A stretch of 64,000 nt of DNA from an uncultured Clostridium sp. (GTDB taxonomy: Bacteria > Bacillota > Clostridia > TANB77 > CAG-508). How positions within the stretch are numbered: the first letter of the stretch is position 1; every line of letters starts with the position of its first letter. A program made the translations under genes and the position numbers. Below the pieces are notes generated by a model. It saw only the letters and a program-made list of their open reading frames with translations, had not been told where the DNA came from and did no database searches. Below are positions 27,991-37,401 of the stretch, piece after piece. The stretch spans positions 1-64,000 of the forward strand of contig CANSKZ010000010.1 of assembly GCA_947647595.1 (NCBI GenBank), in the 5' to 3' direction.

Positions 27991-28018
27991 AAAAGGACGC
28001 CAAACTGGCGTCCCTTTT
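27991..28018. terminator. G+C-rich bidirectional terminator
   Basis: Stem GGACGCC / GGCGTCC with loop AAACT, flanked by A and T runs, between convergent genes. Nearly the same hairpin recurs at 32571-32604. Confidence 0.85.
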
Positions 28019-28024
28019 CATATA

Positions 28025-31000
28025 TTAATTATCTAATTTATTTTTAATCACCTCTTCAAAAATTCTAGGATTTTTTCTTTTGTTTTTTCCTACTATTCTC
28101 TCTCTAAGAATCATATTTGAAATGATTACTATAGATGCTATTATCATTAAATGATACTCCATTTCATGACCCGTATAAGATAATTTTTCTAAAGTTTTAT
28201 TTGGTTTTTGTTTTTTATTGCTATTTTCTGTATTTGATGTATTTTCTAATTTTTCTGAATCTTCCATTGTATCAGAATCTGGCGTTTGAGTAGGAATTTC
28301 TTGTGCCATTAATTTTCCTGTTAAAGTAATTGTTTCTGGCAATTCATAGCAATCAATAATTCCTTCATATGATAAATCCACATCTTCTTTTAACTTTAAT
28401 TGATAATCCACATCTTTTTGCAAAATCACTGTTTTGTCGCCTAGATTCGTGTTATCATAATTAGTTTTATCAACAATTTCTAATTCAATATACGATTTAT
28501 CCGTATCAATTATGCCTTCCAATTCAAGGTTAGCTTTATCAATATTGACTTCTGTTTTGTTGTCATATACCTTGTCTTCCAATTTTGCACCAACAATATT
28601 AATCGCTTTTTTATGAATTGAAAACTCACCATCAATTCCGTGTATTATATTTTATCCCATCATAAACAGTTTTCAGTTCATAATCATAGGCACCAACTCT
28701 TGATGGTATTTCTACTTTATTATTATAATATTCCACTATTTCTGCATTTTTCGTATTTTCATACGAAATTCCAATCGGTTTTCCCTCATATATTTTTTCA
28801 TCAACAGTTATTGTAATTCCACCTGTTAAATCACACACTGGGCATTTTTCGTAGGATGATGAATACTCTGGATGTCCCAATTCTTTATCACATCTAAGTA
28901 ATAAATTATCAATCTTTAGTTGCTTTGTTAATCTATTTCCCGCACAATCTTCAACCACAAATTCGTAATCTCCATTATTTACTGCTATATATTCTGTTCC
29001 CTCTACTTCTGTTCCATTGACAATAAATTTATCAATTCCTGAAGCTTCATCTGTTGCAGTAAATTTTATAGAAGATACTTCTGTAGTAGCATCCACATCA
29101 CTATCACTTATTAATTCTGGTAATGTAAAATCAAGCTTGTATTTTCCGAAAATCTGATTCGAACTATCATTTCCAGCATTATCATAACCAATAATATGCA
29201 AATAATTTTCGCCTTCTTCATCAATTGTAATTGGTTTCGTTTCTCCTACAACTTCTTGTTGCCATTTTTCTGGCATAATTCCACTATCGGTTATCGCATA
29301 TTGATATTTCTGAAATTTACTTCCACCTTCATCCGATACCGCTACATTAACTGTTACTGGCTGATTGGTCCAATCAGAAAATGTCGGATCTACTTCTACT
29401 TCTGGTGCTGTTTTATCTACTTGATAGGGTCCATATACATTTTCATTACTCCTATTTCCAGCATTATCATATGTTATCAAATGCAAATAATATTCTGATT
29501 CGCCAGAAATCGTAAATTTTGCTTTTTCCTCTTTTATAATTTCGCTCCAACTTTCTGGGGTCGTTTGATTTGTTGTTATAGCATATTGGTACCCAGAAAA
29601 ACCGCTTCCTCCTTTATCTGAAAATGCTACATTTATATCAATCGATTCTTTGGTCCAATCTTTATTTTCTGGCACAATACTATCCACTTCTGGATTAGTC
29701 AAATCTATTTTATATGGTCCAAAAACTTTCTCTTCACTCATATTTCCTGCATTGTCATATCCTATTACATGCAGATATTTTTCACCTTCTGTATGAATTG
29801 TTATCGTATCCTTTTCTTTTAAAACCATTTCACTCCAAGACTCTGGCGTTTTGTCATCATCCGTTATCGCATATTGATATCCTTTTACTTTGCTTCCACC
29901 TTTATCAGACAGACTTAAATCAACTGTTACTGGCTGGTTTGTCCAATTACTAGTAGTTGGTGTGGCTGCAATTTCTGGAGCAATAATATCATCTGTTAAA
30001 TAAAATATTCTAGAAAATTCTTCCGATTGTTTTCCTAATTCATTCGTAACTACCAAACTTATCGTATAACTTCCTGTTTGATAAGCACTATAATCTATAG
30101 CTGGTGTTTCCCCACTATATAACACATTTCCATCTTTTTTTATTTTCCAAATTTCCTCTTTTAATGTAACTCCTGCTGGATCATAAGACGTATTTTCTAC
30201 TTGCAATTCTTCATATTTCGACATAGTAGGATTTTTAATATTGAATGAAGCAACTGGAGCCACATCTGCGCCCTCATTATTATACATAACATATTTAGTA
30301 GTTGGTGCACTCCAAGTTTCCTGAAAATCTTTTACTTTTAACTGAATAACATAAACCTCATCTTGTTCAATATTAACCAGTTTTCCACTTGTCCAATTTT
30401 CTTCACCCATTTTTTTATATTTCCATTCTTCTGCTGCTATTCCATTTTGGTTAGAATAATTATCTAAATCATAGGAAGTACTGCTTAAAGTAACATTATT
30501 TCCTTGTTGAGATACACTAAAATTCGCTACTGGTTTTCTATGCACATAAATATATTTAGAAGCAATATTTCCATCTTCATATAACAACTCATATCGACCA
30601 GTTTTGTCAAAAGATAATGTCAAATCTGACATATATTTTCCACTGTCTTTAAACTCTCCTAAATTATTTTCAAAATATTCATAATCGTGATTTACCTTCC
30701 ATTTTCCTTGAGGATATTCTGGTGTAATCGTATTTGTTTTTGCACTTTCTGGTGTCACTTTCAATTCTACAGATTCATCAATCAACGCATATTGTGAACT
30801 TTTTGAAGCATCTACTAAAGATTTTATATATTCTGCTGTTGATTTTATTGCATCTGTATAATCTGTATTAGGAATAAAAATTCCTGTATTATTATTAGAT
30901 TGAATAACTTCATTTAATTGTTCCTTGTTGGTATCTGTCCCCCAAAATACTGGATTGATTTGTTCATTTATTAATCTTGTTTCTAACCAAGCTAATTGAG

Positions 31001-31961
31001 CTTTATCCTTTAATTCCTCATTTTCATAATCATCAACATTAACCAAAAACTTTAACGAACTCTCTCTCCATTCTGGATTGCTAAGCACTTCTTTGAACTT
31101 CTTGACAGTTGTTGTTGTTAATTTAATATTGCCTAAAGTAAATGCACCAATTTTGCTACAATTATGAGAATAATGATCCGAAAAGAAACCAAATCCATAT
31201 CCATATTCTGTATCCATTGTATAATGAATTGGTGCCTTTAAACCTCCGCCTGAAATGATAATTTCAGTATCTGTTGATTTTATATTTAATCTTCCACTTG
31301 TTGCGATATCTACACCTTGCACAAATGTTTTAGTCATATTACTTGTATTTGTTCCAATTTGGTAAGTAAATTTCCAAATCGCACCATACTTTTTACCTGC
31401 AGTTGTGTACCAAGTTTTGCCTGATTTATTAAGACTCAACATATATCCTGTCAACGTATTTCCCGTTTGTTTTACTCTAAGTAGCATTCCAGCAGCATTA
31501 AAACTATCTCCAAAATCAACCGAATAGTCAAAATTAATTTCTTGCTCTTGCTCTTTTTCTGGAATAATCCAAATGGCATTTTTTCCAGCATATTTTTTAT
31601 TTCCCTTCATGACAATGTTTTGACCGTTATTTGTAATCTGGAAACTTCCTATTGTAGGAGATACATCCGTATTCCAATTAAACGAATTTTGGATATTGGC
31701 TTCAACTGCTTCAACCGCATTAATTTTCACTCTATCTGGTGAAATATTTTGATTAATTAATTCGTTTTTCAAATCTTCTTCAAAGTTATTCACATCTACT
31801 TTTGTTTTTGACTTTGCCAAAACGACATCAATCGTTGGGCATGGCATAACATTAACATCAACCGTTTCATTTGCAAAACTCAGTAGTAATGGAAAATAAT
31901 ATTGAACAATAATTATCATAAGTGTTATTAACACAATTATAATCTTTTTAAGTTTTTTCAT
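28025..31961 (-). CDS. Surface protein with Ig-like repeats and YDG domain, split by a CGG +1 frameshift
   Basis: Exported wall protein of about 1311 aa when joined. Start ATG at 31961 with AAAGG about 10 bases upstream; the in-frame ATG at 31973 has no spacing for one. A signal peptide (IIIVLITLMIIIVQYYFPLLLSFA) is followed by an unassigned region (30-450) and Ig-like domains. Three repeats of about 92 residues carry YQYAIT...(T/M)PESWSE and YLHxIxYDNAGN (the third is more diverged). After a CxxC-containing turn (CPVC) comes a YDG-type domain. Frame 0 ends YDGIKYNTRN; +1 at CGG (28640-28638) gives YNTGIDGEFSIHKKAINIVG and then KVYDNKTEV, the typical YDG continuation. The end is LSYTG, a membrane helix and a basic tail, close to a sortase signal. 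Two similar small cassettes flank it. Confidence 0.8.
28638..28640 (-). other. CGG +1 frameshift site in the YDG surface protein
   Basis: Context ACA CGG AAT TGA. Skipping C gives ACA GGA ATT GAT, restoring the NTGIDGEFSIHKKAI continuation. The frame-0 stop is two codons downstream. Confidence 0.8.
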
Positions 31962-32185
31962 ATTTTTAGACATCCTTTTTATATTTTTTACTTTATTAAT
32001 TACTATACTAATTTAATCAATAACGCAAATATCTTTTCTGTTACAAAATAGCAAATTTCCTAAGGATTCCTACTTTATGGCTATTATTACATTTTAGTTA
32101 CATCCTTATAAAGTTAAAAATTTAAAAAGCATATTATTAAAAACTCTCTTATATAGATAAATATTCAGTATTTATCCCACTTTCC

Positions 32186-32214
32186 TTGACATCTTATGTA
32201 AATTATTGTATAAT
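32186..32214 (+). promoter_or_regulatory. Perfect-consensus sigma-A promoter of the second small cassette
   Basis: TTGACA, 17-bp spacer, TATAAT: identical to consensus. It lies 45 bases upstream of the 32259 start codon. Confidence 0.85.
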
Positions 32215-32258
32215 AATTTTATTGCTATATTGTTTAATAACTTCAGGAGGTGCATTGT

Positions 32259-32567
32259 ATGGAAAAATACTGTAAAGTTGAATGCAATTTGGGGATGTTA
32301 TTCATCCAGCAGGTACGGGCAACTGCTTCACTCTGGGATATAGTTTTTATACCAGCAAATGAAGCCATACCTGGTATGGAATTTTTTTACCATTCCGAGA
32401 TTAAAGTAACAACATTTCCCAATGACTGGGAGACAGACTCTCACATCTTAGACGACTGCATTGACGCACTCAAGCAGATAATAGATTATGTTATCAATTT
32501 CTTTCCTGATGAGAATTGGCTTGTCGGAAATAACGATGATTTTGAAAATTACATAATCAACGCATAA
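32259..32567 (+). CDS. Cassette-like 102-aa protein of unknown function (carries an in-frame CGG)
   Basis: Function unknown. ATG at 32259 follows CAGGAGG with an eight-base spacer; an in-frame GTG at 32250 overlaps that site and is less likely. The product is acidic (MEKYCKVECNLGMLFIQQ...DDFENYIINA), with two Cys near the start and no membrane helix. It has a perfect-consensus promoter and its own terminator, which it shares in form with the 27663-27983 gene. Codon 20 is CGG (32316-32318); a +1 shift there would end it after about 26 residues. It lies between two convergent or divergent minus-strand genes, as an inserted unit would. Codon use is less A+T-rich than its neighbours. Confidence 0.6.
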   Translation: MEKYCKVECNLGMLFIQQVRATASLWDIVFIPANEAIPGMEFFYHSEIKVTTFPNDWETDSHILDDCIDALKQIIDYVINFFPDENWLVGNNDDFENYIINA

Positions 32568-32570
32568 GCA

Positions 32571-32604
32571 CAAACAAGGACGCCCGACTGGCGTCCTTTG
32601 TTTT
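32571..32604. terminator. G+C-rich bidirectional terminator
   Basis: Stem GGACGCC / GGCGTCC with loop CGACT, flanked by CAAA and TTTG, followed by a T run. It serves the small cassette and the convergent VirD4-like gene. Confidence 0.85.
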
Positions 32605-32607
32605 ATT

Positions 32608-34573
32608 TTAATCATCCAAACTTCCAAATAACTCATCAAATTTTGCTTCTAATTCTTTTTGAATATCTGTTAAATCTTCTTTTTTTGTTTCTTCTTTTTG
32701 ATTTGAATCTACTGGCAGTTTATTCGCTGGAGTTGGGTCAGATTTCAATCCTTCTTCCTCTTGGAATAAATTATCTAAATTCTCCAAAGTTTGTGGATTT
32801 CCACCTTTATTTTCCTGCCCTTCTACATATGGATTGTATGGATTATATTTTCTCCATGGACCTCTATCGATTTGAACATCATTATGGTCCACTTTATATT
32901 TCTTAATAATCTTGCCTTCTGGATATTTAAAGTAATAATATTTATTTGCCCTAACTGGCTTAATTCCTTTTTCATAAATAATACACATATCTTCATTCAT
33001 TCTACGAAGTTCATCTGGCGTCATAAGCGCTCTACCCATAATTTGATCAGATTGACTCAAACCTTGTTTCCAGTTATCTTTATCCTTATTAACTGAAATA
33101 TTATCTCTGGTAATTGTTTTTTCTCCCAATGCTTTTGAGAAATATTCAACGGTCTTCTGTGAGTTAGAACCCAAAAACAAGTGTGTATCACAGTTACCTA
33201 AAATTGTTTCATGTGCTTCTTTATAAACAGCCTCTAATTGATCCAAATTTTGTAAAATAACACTAAAAGAAATTTTTCTACTTCTTGATGTTGATATTTT
33301 TTTATCGAAATCTGGTATCTGACCTATGTTCGCAAACTCGTCTAATATGAAATATGTAGGAATTGGCAATGCACCACCATTAATATCGGCAAAATCATAT
33401 AATTGCTGAATCATCTGCGAGAAAAATATCGTTAGTAAGAAATCATAAGCAGTGTGTGTATCTGAAGATATAACATATACTGCTGTTTTCTTTTTACCAA
33501 TCGAAGTAAAATCAATAGTATCTGTTGAAGTTACTTCTGCAATTTCTCTTGAATCGAATTTACCAAGTTTTGATTGCAAAGTACTCAAAATCGATCCATA
33601 CGTTTTTTCTGGCGCAATTTCAATTGATTTATAGTTCATTCTAGCTGGATGGTCATACGGTAATTGATTCATCAAGTTTGTCAATAAATTATCTCCACCA
33701 TTATTATTAGCTGCCCTTACTAATTCAGAGCAACTTGCCAAGTTTTGTTCTTCTGGTGGTCGTACAGCTTTTAAATAATAGATTAATGCTTTTAATAGCA
33801 TTTCACCCATATCTTCCCAATAAGGGTCAGAACCTCCACCTTCACTTTGACCTTTCACAATTGTATGTGCAATAACGTCAACATCAATTTCACTATTGAT
33901 ATGATGAAGTGGATTATAGCCATCACTATTTTGTGGATGAACCAAATTTAACACTTTAATATCATAACCTTGTGCCTTAAAATACCCTGCTGTATCATCA
34001 TAAAGTTCTCCTTTTGGGTCTGTAAATACATAGGAACCTAATAATTGTAAAGCATTTGGCTTAACATAAGATGCAGATTTACCAGCACCAGAACCTCCGT
34101 ACAACAAGCACATTAACGTTACCACGTTTGTCTACTGGTAAATAATTTTTTTCTGCTAATATAATTCCTTTTTTTCTACTTAAAACGGCATATTGTTCAC
34201 CGTTTTCACTCCAATCACTGGAACCATTTTCAATATCTTGAAATTCATGTTTTGGAACTGCTTTAATTAATCCTATCAATGCAAAAAATGCACACATTAA
34301 TAAATACCATTTTAATGTATTCATAAAAGCTGTAAAATACGTACTAAAGCATTCTCCTAAACAAGATAACGGTTTTTGGATGTTATGAAATATTTGTGTA
34401 AAGAAAACAGCCCAAAAATCTTCTCCTGCTTCTGCTGCCATTTGTCCTTCCTGAACTGACACATTAAATGGCGCTACTCCCATAATTGCCACTACAATCA
34501 TGATAACGAAATATACAATTAATTTTGTTTTTATTTTTCTAAATGCAGCTCTTAACTTTTCTCCAAATCCCAT
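32608..34573 (-). CDS. VirD4/TraG-like coupling ATPase, split by a CGG +1 frameshift
   Basis: Type IV secretion coupling protein family: membrane-anchored hexameric ATPase that recruits DNA or protein substrates. ATG at 34573 follows AAAGGTGATAAATT. Two membrane segments are seen (VYFVIMIVVAIMGVAPF near 20 and WYLLMCAFFALIGLI near 100). Frame 0 stops after 164 codons at NVNVLVVRRFWCW. A +1 shift at CGG (34099-34097) gives NVNVLVVGGSGAGKSASY, the Walker A site, then TDPKGELYDD, YFILDEFANIGQIPD (Walker B) and FSVILQNLDQLE, to a total of about 654 aa. Without the shift the ATPase would lack its P-loop entirely. No other type IV secretion genes are nearby, so the partner system is not visible. 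Confidence 0.87.
34097..34099 (-). other. CGG +1 frameshift site in the VirD4-like gene
   Basis: Context GTA CGG AGG. Skipping C gives GTA GGA GGT TCT, the start of the Walker A motif GGSGAGKS. The frame-0 stop is six codons downstream. Confidence 0.85.
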
Positions 34574-34598
34574 AATTTATCACCTTTTCTTTTGTAGA

Positions 34599-35048
34599 TT
34601 ATTTTTCCATATCATCTTTCTCTATCTTAGATTCTTCACGTTTTTGGTCTGCATCTTCTTTTCTAATTTTATCTGTTTTTGCTTTTACTTTTCTCAAATC
34701 AGCTAATTTTATATTTAATCCTGCGCCTCTTGCAAGTTCTTCTAATACAAAATCTCTTTTTCCATTTACCAAAACATTGATACCGCTAACAAAATTTTGT
34801 CTACTTTCATTTTCGTCTCCACTTTGTGTTTTGACAGATTGTTCACTTGCTTTAAATATAATTCCATGTGTTGATAAAACATATTCTATATCTTCATCAT
34901 AATGTCCTTTTCTTGATAAATTAGGATATTTACCATATTCCTCTTTAAACTTCGCAAAGAAATTATCGATTAATTTTTCTGCATCATTTGTTTTGGTTAC
35001 TTTTAACTCTTTTCTTCCATTCCCTTCAGTTGAAGTGTTGGTATTCAT
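34599..35048 (-). CDS. Hypothetical protein upstream of the VirD4-like gene
   Basis: A 149-aa soluble protein, not recognised. ATG at 35048 follows AAAGGAGGAAGATTTTT. The middle (about 25-105) looks folded, with FFAKFKEEYGKYPNLSRKGHYDEDIEYVLSTHG, and the C-terminal 35 residues are a charged Lys/Asp/Glu tail. It lies 25 bases upstream of the VirD4-like gene and 15 bases downstream of the 180-aa gene, so the three form an operon. It may be a partner of the coupling ATPase, but nothing in the sequence proves this. Confidence 0.7.
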   Translation of the reverse strand: MNTNTSTEGNGRKELKVTKTNDAEKLIDNFFAKFKEEYGKYPNLSRKGHYDEDIEYVLSTHGIIFKASEQSVKTQSGDENESRQNFVSGINVLVNGKRDFVLEELARGAGLNIKLADLRKVKAKTDKIRKEDADQKREESKIEKDDMEK

Positions 35049-35063
35049 AAAAATCTTCCTCCT

Positions 35064-35606
35064 TTAAAGTCTTTTCTTTTTCCTTTTATCCACACTTATC
35101 TCAAATGCAAAATATTGTTTTTGCGCTTTAAGCGTGCATTTCCCCTTTACTTCATTTGCCTCTTCATCAAAATACAAAATTGGCTTTACTTCTTCTGTAG
35201 TTTCAGGGTCTATAATTGAAATAGGCCTTTTCATGTTTGGTGTATATTCAAATTCTCGATAAACCGTTTCCTTTTCGTTATAAATTGTCGAAAGTTTCAT
35301 TGGCATTGGTTTTTTTGAAATTTTTATTTCGTCGTAATCTAAAAAACCTGAATTTACAACAACTTTATCTTTACCAAATGACAAAAACACCAATGGATTC
35401 CCTTCTGGTGCAGGATTGTCAACAAAGAATGTTTTTCTCTTTCTGTCGCCAACAAGTTGCTCTGAAAATGCAAGTCTTTCAACTGTAAATTTTGGCGCTC
35501 TGTCTAGAAATTCTTTTTCGGTTCTGTTTACTTGATAGATAACAGTATTTACCTCTTTTGGATCGGTAATACTGAAATATTTTCCCTGTAAGTTTTCTTC
35601 TTCCAT
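35064..35606 (-). CDS. Hypothetical protein, first gene of the VirD4-like operon
   Basis: A 180-aa soluble protein of unknown function, predicted mostly beta strand (alternating hydrophobic pattern through FSITDPKEVNTVIYQV, VVNSGFLDYDEIKI, KPILYFDEEANEVKG). It ends in a basic tail VDKRKKKRL. ATG at 35606 follows AAAGGAGAGTAAGT. There is no signal peptide or membrane segment. It leads a three-gene run with the 149-aa protein and the VirD4-like ATPase. Confidence 0.7.
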   Translation of the reverse strand: MEEENLQGKYFSITDPKEVNTVIYQVNRTEKEFLDRAPKFTVERLAFSEQLVGDRKRKTFFVDNPAPEGNPLVFLSFGKDKVVVNSGFLDYDEIKISKKPMPMKLSTIYNEKETVYREFEYTPNMKRPISIIDPETTEEVKPILYFDEEANEVKGKCTLKAQKQYFAFEISVDKRKKKRL

Positions 35607-35701
35607 ACTTACTCTCCTTTATTACATTTTTAAATGCGACTTTTCTTATGTATAAACTTACTCTTTAATTATATAATATTTTCGTTGTTATGTCAATAAT
35701 T

Positions 35702-36589
35702 TTAAACGATTCTTGGGTTAAAAGTTGACACACTATTTAACTCATCAAATAATGATTTTTCTTTTTCATTTAAATGCTTTGGTATCATAATTCTTGTTTC
35801 TAAAATTAAATCTCCTCTGCCACCCTTACCATTTTTATAGCCTCTTCCTTCAATTTTAATAACTTCTCCACTTTGAATTCCTTGTGGTATGTACACCGAA
35901 ACATCTTCATTAATGCCATTCACCGTTACTTTTGTGCTAAGCGCTGCTTCCCATGGTGTTAAATATAGATTGGTTCTTAAATCGTAACCTTCTAGTTTGA
36001 ATTTATCATCATTTTTTATTTTAATTCGAATGAATAAATCCCCATTCTTCCCACCATTTTTGCCTGGTTTGCCTTGCCCTACTAGACGAATTTTTTCATT
36101 ATTTTGGATTCCTGGTGGCAATTGTACTTTAAATGTTTTTAAATCCCCATCAATCGTTCTAACAGCAATATTTTGCTCTTTTCCACGAAAAGCATCTTCA
36201 ATCGATATGGTAACTTCTGTTTGAACATTTTCACCTTTGCATAATTCCTGTTTTTTTGATGATTTTGTTTCATCCATTGCTCCAAAGAACAAATGAAAAA
36301 AATCGCTAAATAAAGAATCTTTGCTTCTTCTACTTTCTTCATAACTTGTTTTATTTTTTCTACCAACATGGCGATTCCACATTCTATCATATTTTCTTTT
36401 ACTTGAAATGCCAGATAATACTCGATAAGCTTCATTGATGTCCTTAAAAATCTCTTCGTTATTTTTATTGCCAATATTAACATCTGGATGATACTTTTTT
36501 GCTTGTTTTCGATAAGCTATTTTTATTGTATCTAAAGTAACTTTATTGGTTTCTAATCCTAGAATTTTATAATAATCCTTAAATATCAT
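35702..36589 (-). CDS. DnaJ/CbpA-like Hsp40 co-chaperone
   Basis: J-domain co-chaperone that stimulates DnaK ATPase. The ATG at 36589 (MIFKDYYKILGL) fits better than an in-frame GTG at 36604, with GGGGG eight bases upstream. The J domain (1-70) carries the catalytic HPD in KKYHPDVN. A linker (70-120) without a zinc finger follows, then the DnaJ C-terminal beta domains (LPPGIQNNEKIRLVGQGKPG; DVSVYIPQGIQSGEVIKIEG). Absence of the Cys-rich zinc domain makes it CbpA-like (type B) rather than canonical DnaJ. About 295 aa. It is separated from yqeK by about 90 bases. Confidence 0.9.
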   Translation of the reverse strand: MIFKDYYKILGLETNKVTLDTIKIAYRKQAKKYHPDVNIGNKNNEEIFKDINEAYRVLSGISSKRKYDRMWNRHVGRKNKTSYEESRRSKDSLFSDFFHLFFGAMDETKSSKKQELCKGENVQTEVTISIEDAFRGKEQNIAVRTIDGDLKTFKVQLPPGIQNNEKIRLVGQGKPGKNGGKNGDLFIRIKIKNDDKFKLEGYDLRTNLYLTPWEAALSTKVTVNGINEDVSVYIPQGIQSGEVIKIEGRGYKNGKGGRGDLILETRIMIPKHLNEKEKSLFDELNSVSTFNPRIV

Positions 36590-36676
36590 TTCAACATCCC
36601 CCACCTATTACTTTGTCTTATTATATCATCTTGCATTGATTTTGTGAATATATTTTTTGTATTTTTTTGTAAAATA

Positions 36677-37234
36677 TTATCCCATAAAAAAATTTAAAGC
36701 TCGAATGGAATTTAAATGAATTTTTTTATCTTGCTGAATCCTTTGATTGATTCCTATTTTTAAGATATATTTTACACATTCATCTAAATCTTTATTCCCT
36801 AATTTTACAATATAATCCTTTTCTGGAAATTTCCTATCTGCACTTGTCATATCGGCTACATACATAATTTTATCTAGCTGAGACATATTTTCTTTCGCGG
36901 TTGTATGATATTCAATCGCTGAACACAAATCTTCGCTAAATCCAAATTCTTTTTTTGCCATATGAGCAGCAATTTTTCCGTGAAGTAGACCCACATGCAC
37001 TTTTTCAATTGCATCAATCTTTAAAAGATTTTCTTGGCAATATTTAATCTTTTCTTCATTTGTCATTTCCTTTGCCATATCATGTACAATCCCTACCAAT
37101 CTTGCTGCTTCTTTATCTACTTTATAGATTGTTGCTAACTCTACACATCGATTCGCCACACATTCCGAATGATAAAATCGATGTTCGCTTAATCTAGCTT
37201 TAACAATTTCGTAAATTTCTTTGTACTGTTTCAT
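36677..37234 (-). CDS. yqeK: HD-domain hydrolase, YqeK family (diadenosine tetraphosphate hydrolase)
   Basis: YqeK-type HD hydrolase, known in Firmicutes to split diadenosine tetraphosphate symmetrically. The 185-aa product has RFYHSECVANRCVELA (first metal His), HDMAKE (HD pair), HGKIAAHMAK, EYHTTAKENMSQLDKIMYVADMTSADRKFP (the family end motif with the final Asp). ATG at 37234 follows AGGGGGAAAAC. No nadD is adjacent, though yqeK often follows nadD in other Firmicutes. Confidence 0.9.
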   Translation of the reverse strand: MKQYKEIYEIVKARLSEHRFYHSECVANRCVELATIYKVDKEAARLVGIVHDMAKEMTNEEKIKYCQENLLKIDAIEKVHVGLLHGKIAAHMAKKEFGFSEDLCSAIEYHTTAKENMSQLDKIMYVADMTSADRKFPEKDYIVKLGNKDLDECVKYILKIGINQRIQQDKKIHLNSIRALNFFMG

Positions 37235-37401
37235 GTTTTCCCCCTATTTTGCTTTTCTATTTTGATATTATACCACAGTTTCTTAATTTTTCCAATACTT
37301 TATATTTTTTCTATATAAAAAAGAGAAGTTCTTAATCAAACTCCCCTAACATAAGATTCCAATCCACTTTTCAATCTTAAAATATGCACGAAATATATGT
37401 C

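Noticed and set aside
32608..35606. A conjugative element or type IV secretion locus
   Set aside because: Only a coupling-type ATPase and two unknown proteins are present; no relaxase, VirB4, integrase or attachment site is seen nearby.
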